DNA from: Pseudomonadota bacterium
GTDB taxonomy: Bacteria; Pseudomonadota; Gammaproteobacteria; Burkholderiales; Thiobacillaceae
Reading direction: 5' to 3'
Assembly: GCA_021820845.1 (NCBI GenBank)
Contig: JAKADC010000003.1
Coordinates: 186,001-250,000 of the forward strand
DNA length: 64,000 bases
Shown here: positions 22,815 through 31,725 of the stretch, one piece after another
How the letters are laid out: each line of letters begins with the position of its first letter
Numbering within the stretch: position 1 is the first letter of the stretch
Notes under the pieces: generated by a model
Told to the model about the DNA's origin: nothing
Seen by the model: only the letters and a program-made list of their open reading frames with translations
The model's database searches: none
Position numbers and translations under genes: made by a program

Positions 22815-23573
22815 TCAAACCTCGATCCAGTCGAATCCGTTCGTCTGGCAGGCCACGCGCACGTCTTCGTCCGCGCACGCGAGAACCCCGGCCAGCGCAC
22901 GCCGCGCCAGCGCGGCCGTGTTGTTCGTCCTCGACACGTGCGCGGCCACCACGCAGCGCAATTTTTCATGCCTCAGCTTGCCGAGCAACGCCGCGGACTG
23001 GCTGTTTTCCAGGTGGCCGAACCGACCGCCCACGCGACGCTTGAGGCTCGCGGGATACGGTCCGTTTTCCAGCATGGCCGCGTCGTGGTTGCATTCCAGC
23101 ACGAGTGCGTCGACGCCGCCCAGCATGGCCTCGATGTGCGGCGTGCCGCAGCCCGCGTCGGTCAGCACCCCGAGCGTGCGGTCGCCGTCGCCGAACACGA
23201 ACTGCACCGGCTCGCGCGCGTCGTGCGGCACTGGAAACGGCCGGATTTCCAGCCCGTCGACGGCAAACGCCGCATGGCTGTCGATCACCCGCACGGCGAC
23301 GCCGCCGAGGTCCTGCGCCATCGCCAGCGTGCCGGCGGTCAGCCACACCGGCAGCTTGTGCTTGCGTGCCAGCCGGCCGACGCCGCCGATGTGGTCGCTG
23401 TGCTCATGGGTCACCACGATGCCGGCGAGATCGGCGGCCGCGAGCTTGAGCCGCGCCAGCCGCGCCACGCTGTCTGCCAGCCCGAACCCGCAATCCATCA
23501 GAACCCGGGTCGAACCGGCCTCGACCACGAGGCCATTGCCTTCGCTGCCGCTGCCCAGGCTTGCAAACCGCAT
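22815..23573 (-). CDS. MBL-fold hydrolase, YycJ/WalJ-like
   Basis: 252-residue cytoplasmic metallo-beta-lactamase-fold protein. It begins MRFASLGSGSEGNGLVVEAG, the YycJ/WalJ opening, with the metal motif VVTHEHSDHIGG and further ligands in LTDAGCGTPH and LECNHD. Relatives are 5'-to-3' exonuclease-like or of unknown substrate. It lies 43 bp after bamC and 29 bp before rhlE in the same direction. Confidence 0.88.
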   Translation of the reverse strand: MRFASLGSGSEGNGLVVEAGSTRVLMDCGFGLADSVARLARLKLAAADLAGIVVTHEHSDHIGGVGRLARKHKLPVWLTAGTLAMAQDLGGVAVRVIDSHAAFAVDGLEIRPFPVPHDAREPVQFVFGDGDRTLGVLTDAGCGTPHIEAMLGGVDALVLECNHDAAMLENGPYPASLKRRVGGRFGHLENSQSAALLGKLRHEKLRCVVAAHVSRTNNTAALARRALAGVLACADEDVRVACQTNGFDWIEV

Positions 23574-23616
23574 CAGGCGCCCTCGCCCGTCACGTCGATG
23601 ACTTCAAACCCTTCGT

Positions 23617-24720
23617 TTACTTCAATTCCCTGTGCAGCAGATTGATGATGCGATTCCGCGTCTTGTCGTCGGCAGGCTTGCCGCCGGCCCCGGTGACGCT
23701 CACCCGGCTCTTTTCGCCCGCCTCGTTTACGACGATCTGAAGCTGCGGCGAGGACTGCGCCTTCTTGCTGCGCCAGAACGCGAGCTTGGCGAAGACGCCT
23801 TCATCGCGCTTGCTGGCATTGTCGACGTCGGGGTCGATGTAGCGCACGTAATAGATGCCCTTCGAGCGGTCGCGGTCTTCCACCGCGAAGCCGACGCGGT
23901 CGAGCGCGAGGCCGACGCGGCGCCAGGCGCGGTCGAAGCCCTCATCCATTTCCAGCACGGGGGCACCGGCGGACTGGACGATGTGCGCCCGTTCGGGCTC
24001 CTGTTGCTGCTGGGCCAGCAGCGCATCGGCGCGGCTCTTTTCCACCCCGAAGCGCAGCATCAGGCGGCGCAGCATTTCGGCTTCGAGCCCGGGATCGGAA
24101 GCGCGCGGCTCCCATTTGGTCTGGTCCTTGCCCTCGGTCGTGTAGACCTCCTTCATGCCGCGATGGCTGATGTAGATTTCGGTGCCGTCCTTGCCCGTCT
24201 CGATGCGCGTGCGGAACTTGTCGCGCTCGGCGGTGGAATACAGGCCGTCGAGCACCTTTCCGAGGGTGCGCCGGACGATGTCCTGCGGAATCTTGGCCCG
24301 GTTTTCCGCCCAATCGGTTTCCATGATGCCGGTCTCGGGCGATTCCTTGTTGATGATGAACCCGTTTTCCTGCCAGAAGTCCTTGAGCACCGGCCACACC
24401 TGCTGCGGCGTCGCCTGCACGACCAGCCAGCGCTCGCTGCCGGCGCGCTCGATGCGGACCTTGTCTTCGGTGGGCAAGAGCGTGTTCGAGGCGGCCGGCG
24501 TGGCCTTGCGTTCCTGATTGTAGGTCGACAGCGTGGCAGTGCCGTCACCCTGGGTGTCGGGAATCGCGTAGCGGTTGTCCGCGGCGGGCGATACCAGATC
24601 CGGCGGCACTTCGAGCGTCGGTGCCTTCTGCGCCGATTTGTAATCGATTTTTTTGGATTCCATGATGCCGCAGCCGGACAGGGCCACGGCGACCATCAAG
24701 AACAGAGGCAATAAACGCAT
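23617..24720 (-). CDS. bamC: Outer membrane protein assembly lipoprotein BamC
   Basis: 367-residue lipoprotein of the beta-barrel assembly complex. The signal ends in LSGC17. The unstructured N-terminal lasso segment (TLEVPPDLVSPAADNRYAIP) and two helix-grip domains (WLVVQATPQQVWPVLKDFW; FDRAWRRVGLALDRVGFAVED) match BamC/NlpB. It is encoded 53 bp downstream of dapA, as in E. coli. BamE is at 5.3 kb; BamA, BamB and BamD are not in the window. Confidence 0.93.
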   Translation of the reverse strand: MRLLPLFLMVAVALSGCGIMESKKIDYKSAQKAPTLEVPPDLVSPAADNRYAIPDTQGDGTATLSTYNQERKATPAASNTLLPTEDKVRIERAGSERWLVVQATPQQVWPVLKDFWQENGFIINKESPETGIMETDWAENRAKIPQDIVRRTLGKVLDGLYSTAERDKFRTRIETGKDGTEIYISHRGMKEVYTTEGKDQTKWEPRASDPGLEAEMLRRLMLRFGVEKSRADALLAQQQQEPERAHIVQSAGAPVLEMDEGFDRAWRRVGLALDRVGFAVEDRDRSKGIYYVRYIDPDVDNASKRDEGVFAKLAFWRSKKAQSSPQLQIVVNEAGEKSRVSVTGAGGKPADDKTRNRIINLLHRELK

Positions 24721-24773
24721 AAGGTGTCCTAAAAGATAAGGCCTACATCAAAGCGGCATGGCAGCGCGCACCG

Positions 24774-25664
24774 CTAGATCAATCCGGCATGACGCAAGGC
24801 GTCGCGGACCGTGTCATGCAGCCCGGCAGACAACGGGGTCAGGGGCAGTCGCAGGCCGGGCGGAATCAAACCCAGTTCGGCGCACGCCCACTTGACCGGA
24901 ATCGGATTGGCCTCGACGAACAGCTTGCTGTGCAGCGGCAGCAACATGTTGTTGAGTTCGCGCGCGCGCGCGAGGTTCCCGTCGAACGCAGCGGCGCACA
25001 TGTCGTGCATCAGTTTCGGCGCGACGTTGGCGGTGACCGAGATCACGCCGTGCCCGCCCAGCAGCAGGAAGGGCATCGCCGAGGCGTCGTCCCCGCTGTA
25101 CAGCGAAAAGTGCTTCGGCGCGCGACGCAGCAGGTCGGCGGCGCGCTCCATGCTGCCGGTGGCGTCCTTGATGCCGACGATGCCGGGCACGTCCGCCAGA
25201 CGCAGCGCGGTGTCGTTCGACAGATCGGCGACGGTGCGCCCGGGAACGTTGTAGAGGATCAGCGGGAGATCGACCGATTCGGCGATCTTCCTGTAGTGCT
25301 GATAGAGGCCTTCCTGCGTCGGCTTGTTGTAGTAAGGCACCACCGACAAGCCGGCCTGCGCGCCCGCGGCCTTGGCGCACTCGGTCAGTTCGATCGCCTC
25401 GGCGGTGGAATTCGCGCCCGTCCCGGCGATCACCGGCACGCGCCCGGCGGCCTGCTCGACTGCGGTGCGGATCAGGAGGCAGTGCTCGTCGAACCCGACC
25501 GTAGGCGATTCGCCGGTGGTGCCGACGATGCAGATGCCGTCCGTGCCTTCGCCGATGTGCCAGTCGATCAGGCGGCGCAGCGCGTCGAGGTCGAGCGCCC
25601 CGTCGGCCGTCATCGGGGTGACTATCGCAACCAGGCTGCCTCTGGCCGTTTTCATTTCTGCCAT
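24774..25664 (-). CDS. dapA: 4-hydroxy-tetrahydrodipicolinate synthase
   Basis: Condenses pyruvate with aspartate semialdehyde in lysine/diaminopimelate synthesis. 296 residues, TIM barrel. Motifs: VGTTGESPT (pyruvate site), [12 protein letters not shown] (catalytic Tyr), LYNVPGRT, and the Schiff-base lysine in VGIKDATG. It begins the leftward dapA-bamC-MBL-rhlE-DUF3301 unit. The 95 bp upstream, before fliR, should contain its promoter; I see no strong consensus there. Confidence 0.97.
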   Translation of the reverse strand: MAEMKTARGSLVAIVTPMTADGALDLDALRRLIDWHIGEGTDGICIVGTTGESPTVGFDEHCLLIRTAVEQAAGRVPVIAGTGANSTAEAIELTECAKAAGAQAGLSVVPYYNKPTQEGLYQHYRKIAESVDLPLILYNVPGRTVADLSNDTALRLADVPGIVGIKDATGSMERAADLLRRAPKHFSLYSGDDASAMPFLLLGGHGVISVTANVAPKLMHDMCAAAFDGNLARARELNNMLLPLHSKLFVEANPIPVKWACAELGLIPPGLRLPLTPLSAGLHDTVRDALRHAGLI

Positions 25665-25759
25665 CTTGTTTCCGCCGCTTTAATATTCAGGATCGCGCCG
25701 ATCTTCCGGCGAATCAACGATAAACCGCAGCATTCTAATCCATCTGGATGCGGCTGGCT

Positions 25760-26509
25760 TTATCTCGGCGCGAGCTTCGCCAGCCAGCCCGCCAGCTGCC
25801 CGATGCCCAGGCCGATGCCGTGGGCCAGGAGCGGCGCGGCCAGGATCCAGACCACCGTCAGTCCCAGCGCCGCTATGCCCAGTCCGGCCGAGAACATGTC
25901 CATTCCCGGCGAGGTGCGCGCGACGATGCCGAATGCCAGCTGCACCAGCAACGCCAGCGCCAGCAGAGGCAGGGCCAGTTGCACGCCGGTCGCAAACAGC
26001 CACCCGCCCGCTTCGGCCAACTCGCGCAGGTTCCCCGCACCCGGCAGGACGGCAAGCGGCATCGCGGCAAAGCTGTCGCGAAGCGCGTGAACGATCAGCA
26101 GGTGCCCGTCCGCCCCCAGGAACGCCATCGCCGCCAGCCATGCCGCGAGCGCCCGCCACGCGGCGTCCGCCGGCTCCGCCTGTTCGGAAGTCAGCGCCAG
26201 CAGGCCACCGGTCGCGGTGTGCCCGGTCCACGCCAGCGCGGCGCTCGCCGCCGCGAAGATGAGCCACACGCAAAGCGCGAGCGCCGCGCCCCATGCAGCT
26301 TCCAGGCCCAATGCCAGCACGCCCTGGACGGTGAAGGGGTCGATCGCGCCGGCCGGCAGGGCCGGCGTCAGCGCGGCCGCCAGCACGGCGGCGAGCGCGA
26401 GCCGCAGCAGCAGCGGCAGGCGCCCCACCAGCGGGTCGAACAGGGCCCAGCCGGCGAGCCGTGCGAACGCGAACAATCCGGCCGACGCGCTCGCTTCGGT
26501 CAGCTGCAT
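25760..26509 (-). CDS. fliR: Flagellar-type export protein FliR
   Basis: 249-residue inner-membrane component of the type III export gate, with six hydrophobic segments (FDPLVGRLPLLLRLALAAVL; LPLLALALLVQLAFGIVART; MDMFSAGLGIAALGLTVVW). It is the last gene of the leftward fliF-fliR cluster, 7 bp after fliQ. Sequence similarity fits either a flagellar or an injectisome-type gate; the surrounding genes favour flagellar. FlhB, usually next, is not here. Confidence 0.88.
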   Translation of the reverse strand: MQLTEASASAGLFAFARLAGWALFDPLVGRLPLLLRLALAAVLAAALTPALPAGAIDPFTVQGVLALGLEAAWGAALALCVWLIFAAASAALAWTGHTATGGLLALTSEQAEPADAAWRALAAWLAAMAFLGADGHLLIVHALRDSFAAMPLAVLPGAGNLRELAEAGGWLFATGVQLALPLLALALLVQLAFGIVARTSPGMDMFSAGLGIAALGLTVVWILAAPLLAHGIGLGIGQLAGWLAKLAPR

Positions 26510-26516
26510 CGTCCGC

Positions 26517-26771
26517 TCATTCCACGAGGCCCGGGAAATCGGTCAGCATGCTGCGCGCAAACTCGACCAATTGCCCGCCCATCCAGCTTCCGAGCAGCGC
26601 CAGCACGAGCAGCACGACGATGAGCTTGGGAACGAAGGACAGCGTGGGTTCCAGTATCTGGGTGGCGGCCTGGAACAGGCTGATGGCGAACGCCGTGAGC
26701 AGGCTCGCCAGCAGCACCGGCGCCGCCAGCAGCATCACCAGCCGGAGCGCATCGCGTGCGAGGTCTTCCAT
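26517..26771 (-). CDS. fliQ: Flagellar-type export protein FliQ
   Basis: 84-residue two-helix membrane protein of the export gate (LRLVMLLAAPVLLASLLTAF; LSFVPKLIVVLLVLALLGSW), close to the usual length of 89. The start ATG overlaps the fliP stop by 1 bp; the same frame remains open upstream through fliP, but that extension is only a shadow. Confidence 0.92.
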   Translation of the reverse strand: MEDLARDALRLVMLLAAPVLLASLLTAFAISLFQAATQILEPTLSFVPKLIVVLLVLALLGSWMGGQLVEFARSMLTDFPGLVE

Positions 26772-27499
26772 CAGAAGCTCCCGATCAGCGAACCGACCAG
26801 CAGATGCCAGCCGTCCACCGTGACGAACAGGAGCAGCTTGAGCGGCAGCGACACCAGTTGCGGCGGCAGCATGATCATGCCGAGCGCGGTCAGCACGGCC
26901 GCGACGACCAGGTCGATCACCAGGAACGGCAGCACGACCATGAAGCCGATCTGGAACGCGGTCTTGAGTTCGCTGGTAAGAAAGGCAGGCGCCAGCACCG
27001 CGAGCGGCACCGTCTCGGCCCGCTTGGGATCGATGCGCTTGTCGTCTCCGGTGAAGAGGCCAAGGTCCGCGGCGCGCGTTTGCCGCAGCATGAAGCGCTT
27101 GAGCGGCGACGCAGCCCTGTCGGCGGCGGCGTCGAAGCTCAACGCACCGGCAAGATAGGGCTGGTAGGCCTCGGCGTTGATGGTCTTCAATGCGGGCGAC
27201 ATGACGAACACCGTCAGCAGCACCGCCAGTCCCGTCAGCACGAGATTGGGCGGCGCAGTCGGACTGCCGAGCCCCTGCCGCAGCAGGAACAGGACCACGG
27301 CGATGCGGGTGAAGGCCGTGAACGCCAGCAGCAGCGCCGGGAGGAACGGGAACAGCAGCAGCCACGGCAGGCTCGTCCCCGGCACGCCGATCACCTGCCC
27401 GCCCGCACCCGGGGTCACGCTCAGCAGCGGCACGCTCGCGTCCGCCGCCCACGCCGACGCGCTCAGGCCGAGCGCCAGCAGCAGGAAAAGCGCCCTCAT
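26771..27499 (-). CDS. fliP: Flagellar-type export protein FliP
   Basis: 242-residue export-gate subunit with a cleavable signal peptide (ALFLLLALGLSASAWA). Family motifs are FTAFTRIAVVLFLLRQGLG, ALKTINAEAYQPYLAG, LAVLAPAFLTSELKTAFQIG and GMIMLPPQLVSLPLKLLLF. The start was placed at the ATG that overlaps the fliO stop by 4 bp, directly before the signal peptide. Confidence 0.95.
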   Translation of the reverse strand: MRALFLLLALGLSASAWAADASVPLLSVTPGAGGQVIGVPGTSLPWLLLFPFLPALLLAFTAFTRIAVVLFLLRQGLGSPTAPPNLVLTGLAVLLTVFVMSPALKTINAEAYQPYLAGALSFDAAADRAASPLKRFMLRQTRAADLGLFTGDDKRIDPKRAETVPLAVLAPAFLTSELKTAFQIGFMVVLPFLVIDLVVAAVLTALGMIMLPPQLVSLPLKLLLFVTVDGWHLLVGSLIGSF

Positions 27500-27831
27500 T
27501 GCGCGCCCTCCCGCGCCGATCCCGGCTTTGGCCGGGTATGCAGAAGCCGCACATTGCCGCCCCCCACGCCCAGCAACAGCCAAGTATCGTCGACCTCGAC
27601 GACGACGACGCGTTCGCGCGCGCCGACCGCGGTCGTTCCCACGACCTTGACCGCGCCGTGCGTTCCCACGCCCGGCAGATACCGGCGCACGAGCCACGCC
27701 ACCGCGACGAAGCCGCCGAGGATGAGTACCAGGCTCAGCAGCACGGTCACCAAACTGCCGGCGGGACCGGCCGCCGCCAGCGCCCAGGACGGAACCAGCA
27801 GCAACGCGGCTGCCGCGACGAATCTAGCCAT
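27496..27831 (-). CDS. fliO: Flagellar biosynthesis protein FliO
   Basis: 111 residues: signal-like N-terminus, one membrane helix (VTVLLSLVLILGGFVAVAWLV), then the short FliO cytoplasmic domain (RERVVVVEVDDTWLLLGVGGG; VRLLHT). FliO helps assemble the FliP ring. It overlaps the preceding unassigned gene by 8 bp and fliP by 4 bp. A FliO is characteristic of flagellar rather than injectisome systems. Confidence 0.88.
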   Translation of the reverse strand: MARFVAAAALLLVPSWALAAAGPAGSLVTVLLSLVLILGGFVAVAWLVRRYLPGVGTHGAVKVVGTTAVGARERVVVVEVDDTWLLLGVGGGNVRLLHTRPKPGSAREGAQ

Positions 27832-28288
27832 GCCGGATGACCTCCCGCGCCCAGCGCGTCATGTCGGTTGAGGAAGGCGGCAACTGCAGCGCGAGCGCCG
27901 CCGGCACCGGGCCGCCTGTAATGTGCCAGGCGAGCGTGCGCGGCACCTCGCCTTGCGCCGGCGCGTCCAGCCAGCACTCCGCCAGCACGGCGTCCAGCGT
28001 GCGGACGAACGTGGCGGGAACGAAGGACGCCGCCTCCGTCACGCGCCGGCCGCCGAGGCGGCGCGTCAGCCACAGGTTCGCCAGCGCGTCGTCGGGCCGC
28101 CAGACGGGCGCGCGCGGCGCATCGACGTGCCCGGACGCGGGCCGCGCCGTCGCCCGGACCGGCAGGCGCAGGCGCGCGCTCAGCGTCGCCGCGAGCTTGC
28201 GGGTCAGGCGCGGCTGCAAGCCGTCGCGAGGCGCCGGGGGCGCCGCCAGGAACGCGATTTCGGCCGGGGTGAGTTCGAGCAGCTGCAT
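27824..28288 (-). CDS. Unassigned protein in the flagellar-type export cluster
   Basis: 154 residues, unrecognised. It occupies the fliJ-fliO interval where fliK, fliL, fliM and fliN normally lie. It starts [17 protein letters not shown], has a central segment LANLWLTRRLGGRRVTEAAS and ends with a beta-rich part (TLAWHITGGPVPAALALQLP). No SpoA (FliM/FliN) domain, membrane helix or signal peptide is seen. The W-x-I-T-G stretch might be a remnant of a SctQ/FliM-type N-terminal region, but that is a guess. It overlaps fliJ by 1 bp and fliO by 8 bp, so it is a genuine operon member. Confidence 0.8.
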   Translation of the reverse strand: MQLLELTPAEIAFLAAPPAPRDGLQPRLTRKLAATLSARLRLPVRATARPASGHVDAPRAPVWRPDDALANLWLTRRLGGRRVTEAASFVPATFVRTLDAVLAECWLDAPAQGEVPRTLAWHITGGPVPAALALQLPPSSTDMTRWAREVIRHG

Positions 28289-28740
28289 CAGCGCCCTCGC
28301 TGCCCCGCGTCGCGCCGATGCGTCAGTTCCACCAGTTCGTCGTGATCGCGTTGCTCGATCCGCCGTTGCTGGATGGCGGCGCGCGCGAGATGGCGCTGCT
28401 CGAGCAACCGCAGCGCCTTCAGCCGCTGCTCGGTCTGCAGCCACTCGGCCAGGCGCGCCTGCCACTCGTGATGGGCGGCGTCGATCGCGGCCTGTGCCGC
28501 CTGCATCTCCGCGGCCTGCGCGCGTTGCAGGCGATTCGTTTCCAGCAGCTGCGCGGCCGTCACGCCGCCGCGAAGTTCGCCCGCCAGCTGGGCGATATGC
28601 GCGTCGCGCAACGTCTGCAACTGCACCTGGCGGCCCCGCGCGCGCAGCCAGACGCCGTGCGCGAGCTTGACCCCGCGCGCCAGGGTTTCGCTGCGCCGCT
28701 CGGCGAGTTGCAGCACCGGCGCCAGGGCAAACCGCTTCAC
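28288..28740 (-). CDS. fliJ: FliJ-like export ATPase stalk protein
   Basis: 150-residue, almost entirely helical coiled-coil protein beginning [15 protein letters not shown], typical of FliJ, the central stalk of the FliI ATPase ring and chaperone-escort protein. Sequence identity in this family is always low; the call relies on the N-terminal motif, the coiled coil and position directly after fliI (4 bp overlap). Confidence 0.85.
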   Translation of the reverse strand: MKRFALAPVLQLAERRSETLARGVKLAHGVWLRARGRQVQLQTLRDAHIAQLAGELRGGVTAAQLLETNRLQRAQAAEMQAAQAAIDAAHHEWQARLAEWLQTEQRLKALRLLEQRHLARAAIQQRRIEQRDHDELVELTHRRDAGQRGR

Positions 28741-30131
28741 CGCAGCACCTCGTCGAGATCGTCGCGCGCGGCATCGATCGGCGCGTGCTCGTGCATGCCC
28801 TGCATCAGATAGCCCTGCATCTTCGGATACAGCCGGACGCCCTCGTCGAGCACCAGATCGGCACCCGGCACGTAGGCGCCGACGGCGAGCAGATCGCGGC
28901 TGCGCATGTAGCGCGAATAGAGATACTTGAACCGCCGCGTGCGCTCCAGCGCCTCGTCGGAGAGCAGATCGGGCTGCGCCCGGCTGATCGAGGCCTCGAT
29001 GTCAATCGCGGGATAGTGGCCGGCGTCGGCGAGATCGCGGGACAGCACGATATGGCCGTCGAGAATCGCGCGCGCCGCATCGGCAATCGGATCCTGCTGG
29101 TCGTCGCCCTCCATCAGGACGGTGAAGAATGCTGTGATCGAGCCGCTGCCGCTGCGGCCGTTGCCGGCGCGCTCGGCGAGCTGCGGCAGCTTGGCGAACA
29201 CCGACGGCGGATAACCCTTGGTCGCCGGCGGCTCGCCGATCGCCAGCGCCACTTCGCGCTGCGCCATCGCATAGCGGGTCAGCGAATCCATGATCAGCAG
29301 CACGTGCTTGCCCTGGTCGCGGAAATATTCGGCGATCGACATCGCGTACGCGGCGCCGTTCAGCCGTACCAGCGGCGGGTGGTCGGCGGGCGCGGCGACG
29401 ACCACGGCGCGCGCCATGCCTTCGCTGCCGAGGATGCGGTCGATGAATTCCTTGACCTCGCGCCCGCGCTCGCCGATCAGCCCCACCACGACGACGTCTG
29501 CCTCGGTCATGCGCGCCATCATGCCGAGCAGCACGCTCTTGCCGACGCCGCTGCCGGCGAAGAGGCCAAGCCGCTGCCCGCGCCCTACCGTCAGAAGACC
29601 GTTGATCGCGCGCACGCCGACGTCGAGCGTCTGCCGGATCGGCGCGCGCTCCAGCGGATTGATCGGGCGGCTGTACAAGGGCACGCGGCGCTCGAGCGAC
29701 AGCGGCCCAAGGCCATCGAGCGGACGTCCGGCGCCATCGAGCACGCGCCCGAGCAGGCCGTCGCCCACCGGCACCTGGCGCACCCGGTCCTGCGCGCGGC
29801 GGCGCGGGATATAGCGCATGCCCGGCCGCGGCGGCTGCAGCGCCAGCGGATTGTCGGGAATCACGCGCGCGCCCGGCATCACGCCGTAAATATCGGTGGC
29901 TGGCATGATGAACAGGCGGTCGCCGGAAAATCCAGCCACTTCGGCCTCGATGCTCTGGCCGCCCGGGATCTGGATGTGGCACTGGCTGCCCACCGGCAGC
30001 CGCAAGCCGACCGCCTCCATCACCAGCCCGGACACCCGCGTCAGCCGCCCGCTGGTCGCGATCGGCGTCGCCCAGCCCACCGCGCGGCGGCAGTCGGCGA
30101 GGTATTCGCGCAGGCGGACGATGCGGTCCAT
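28737..30131 (-). CDS. fliI: Flagellum-specific export ATPase FliI
   Basis: 464-residue F1-beta-like ATPase that unfolds and delivers export substrates. Walker [16 protein letters not shown], the following [20 protein letters not shown], Walker [13 protein letters not shown], and [16 protein letters not shown] before EASISR. The start ATG overlaps the fliH stop by 1 bp; the longer open frame upstream lies across fliH and is not used. Confidence 0.95.
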   Translation of the reverse strand: MDRIVRLREYLADCRRAVGWATPIATSGRLTRVSGLVMEAVGLRLPVGSQCHIQIPGGQSIEAEVAGFSGDRLFIMPATDIYGVMPGARVIPDNPLALQPPRPGMRYIPRRRAQDRVRQVPVGDGLLGRVLDGAGRPLDGLGPLSLERRVPLYSRPINPLERAPIRQTLDVGVRAINGLLTVGRGQRLGLFAGSGVGKSVLLGMMARMTEADVVVVGLIGERGREVKEFIDRILGSEGMARAVVVAAPADHPPLVRLNGAAYAMSIAEYFRDQGKHVLLIMDSLTRYAMAQREVALAIGEPPATKGYPPSVFAKLPQLAERAGNGRSGSGSITAFFTVLMEGDDQQDPIADAARAILDGHIVLSRDLADAGHYPAIDIEASISRAQPDLLSDEALERTRRFKYLYSRYMRSRDLLAVGAYVPGADLVLDEGVRLYPKMQGYLMQGMHEHAPIDAARDDLDEVLR

Positions 30132-30760
30132 TATTCGAGCCAGTTCCGGTTGGAACCGAGCACCTGCACCACCTGGCGCCAGCGCGCCGGCAAGGTGGCG
30201 TCGAGGTCGCCCTGCGCGGTTTCGATCAGGCAGCCGCCGCGCACGATGCGGACATCCTCGACGATGCGCAGGCGGTTCTTGTCGAGCACCTGGTCGAGGT
30301 GCGGGCGCACCAGCGCGGCGTCGTCCGGATTCAGCAGCAGGCGCGCCTCGCGGCTGGTTTCCGCCATCTGCTTCAATGCCATGTTGACCACGTCGAGGAT
30401 GCGTTCCGGCCGCGCAGCGAGCTCGCCCGCCACCACCTGGCGTGCAACGTCGAGCGCCAGTTCCAGCACCATGTCGGCCAGACGAAAATCGAGATTGTCG
30501 AGGGTCGAGGAAAAACTTTCGGCCAGCTGCTTCATGCGCCCGCAGGCCTGCTCGCCCTCCGAGCGCCCCGCCGCCATCCCTTCGGCGTAGCCCTCGGCGC
30601 GCGCGGCTTCGCGCAGCGCGGCGAGCTCGGCCTCGGGATCGGGCTTCGGCGCGGCGTCCGCATCGGCCGCCGCCGCCAGTTCCACCACTTCCCACTGTTC
30701 GAATGCCGTGGGTGTCTTGCGCACGGACTCGTCGGGCCTGGCGTCGTCGTCGCGGTTCAT
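30131..30760 (-). CDS. fliH: Flagellar assembly protein FliH
   Basis: 209-residue stator/regulator of FliI. After an acidic N-terminus there is a glycine-patterned helix ([20 protein letters not shown]), a coiled coil, and the C-terminal domain [19 protein letters not shown]-like segment (written here [19 protein letters not shown]) that binds FliI. It overlaps fliG by 4 bp. Confidence 0.92.
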   Translation of the reverse strand: MNRDDDARPDESVRKTPTAFEQWEVVELAAAADADAAPKPDPEAELAALREAARAEGYAEGMAAGRSEGEQACGRMKQLAESFSSTLDNLDFRLADMVLELALDVARQVVAGELAARPERILDVVNMALKQMAETSREARLLLNPDDAALVRPHLDQVLDKNRLRIVEDVRIVRGGCLIETAQGDLDATLPARWRQVVQVLGSNRNWLE

Positions 30761-31725
30761 GCCGCCTCCTCCTCGGGAAACTCGATCGCGCCTTCCGCGA
30801 CCAGGCGCCGCAGCGTCGCGCCCGCCTCGTCCTGCGCAGCCTGGATCGCCGTCACGGACACGGGCCCCAGCGTATCAAGATCGACGCGCATGCGCTGCGC
30901 GGCCGTCGGACTCATCACGGCGGTCAACGCGTCGAGCACCCGCCCGTCGCTGCCTTTCATGGCTTGCAGCAGCGTGGGCGCGGCGACGTTGCGCAAAAAC
31001 GCCTTGCGGCCGGCTTCGGACAGCCGCATCAGGTCCTCGAATGCGAGATTGCGCACGCGCAGGCGCGCGCCGAGCTCGGCGTCGTTGCGGTCGAGCTGGC
31101 TCAAGGCGGCCGCGGCGCTCCCCGCGCTCATCTGCCCCAGCAGGTTCGCCACCGCGGCTTCGCCGCGCGACGGTTCGGCGGCGGCGTCGAGGCCCGCAAG
31201 CCACGTATCCAGATCGCGCAGGGTGTCGGCGTCGGCCGGCTCGGTCTGCGCAAGGCTGAGCAAGGTATCCGCGCGCGTCCTGGCGGGCAGCAGTTCGAGC
31301 ATCGCCGCGGCGACATCGCGCGGCAGCTGCGATGCCACTGCCGCGATCACCTGTGGCGCCTGCGCTTCCAGAAGGCCGGCAAGCTCCGCGGGCTCGCGCC
31401 ACGCCAGTTTTTCCAGGGCCTGCGCGCCGGGTGCGCCGAGGCGCTGCAGCATCGCCTGCGCCCGCTCCGGATGAAAGGCCTGCTTGAGCGTCTCGTCGAG
31501 AAAACGCCCGGTATCGGCCGCGAATCCGGTCTGCTCCGCCGCCTCGGCGGCGTAATCGCGAAGAACCCCGCGCACGCGTTCGCGCGGCAGGACCTCGAGC
31601 TCGCGCATGGCGCCGCCCAGGCGCGCCACCTCCAGCGGGCTGAGGTAGCGGAACACCGCGGCCGTCGCGTCCTCGCCTAGCGCGAGCAGAAGCGCGGCGG
31701 ATTTTTCGATGCCGGCCTGGCTCAT
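30757..31725 (-). CDS. fliG: FliG-like rotor/switch protein with altered torque helix
   Basis: 322 residues, near the usual 331. The N-terminal FliF-binding domain ([20 protein letters not shown]), armadillo middle domain and C-terminal domain ([32 protein letters not shown]) are all present. Aligned from memory with E. coli FliG, K264 and D289 are kept but R281, D288 and R297 become T, V and S, so most charged residues that contact the stator are lost. It overlaps fliF by 4 bp (ATGA) and fliH by 4 bp. Confidence 0.92.
   Translation of the reverse strand: MSQAGIEKSAALLLALGEDATAAVFRYLSPLEVARLGGAMRELEVLPRERVRGVLRDYAAEAAEQTGFAADTGRFLDETLKQAFHPERAQAMLQRLGAPGAQALEKLAWREPAELAGLLEAQAPQVIAAVASQLPRDVAAAMLELLPARTRADTLLSLAQTEPADADTLRDLDTWLAGLDAAAEPSRGEAAVANLLGQMSAGSAAAALSQLDRNDAELGARLRVRNLAFEDLMRLSEAGRKAFLRNVAAPTLLQAMKGSDGRVLDALTAVMSPTAAQRMRVDLDTLGPVSVTAIQAAQDEAGATLRRLVAEGAIEFPEEEAA

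Noticed and set aside
27824-28288. FliM or FliN identity for the gene between fliJ and fliO
   Set aside because: No SpoA-domain pattern is visible, so the name was not given.
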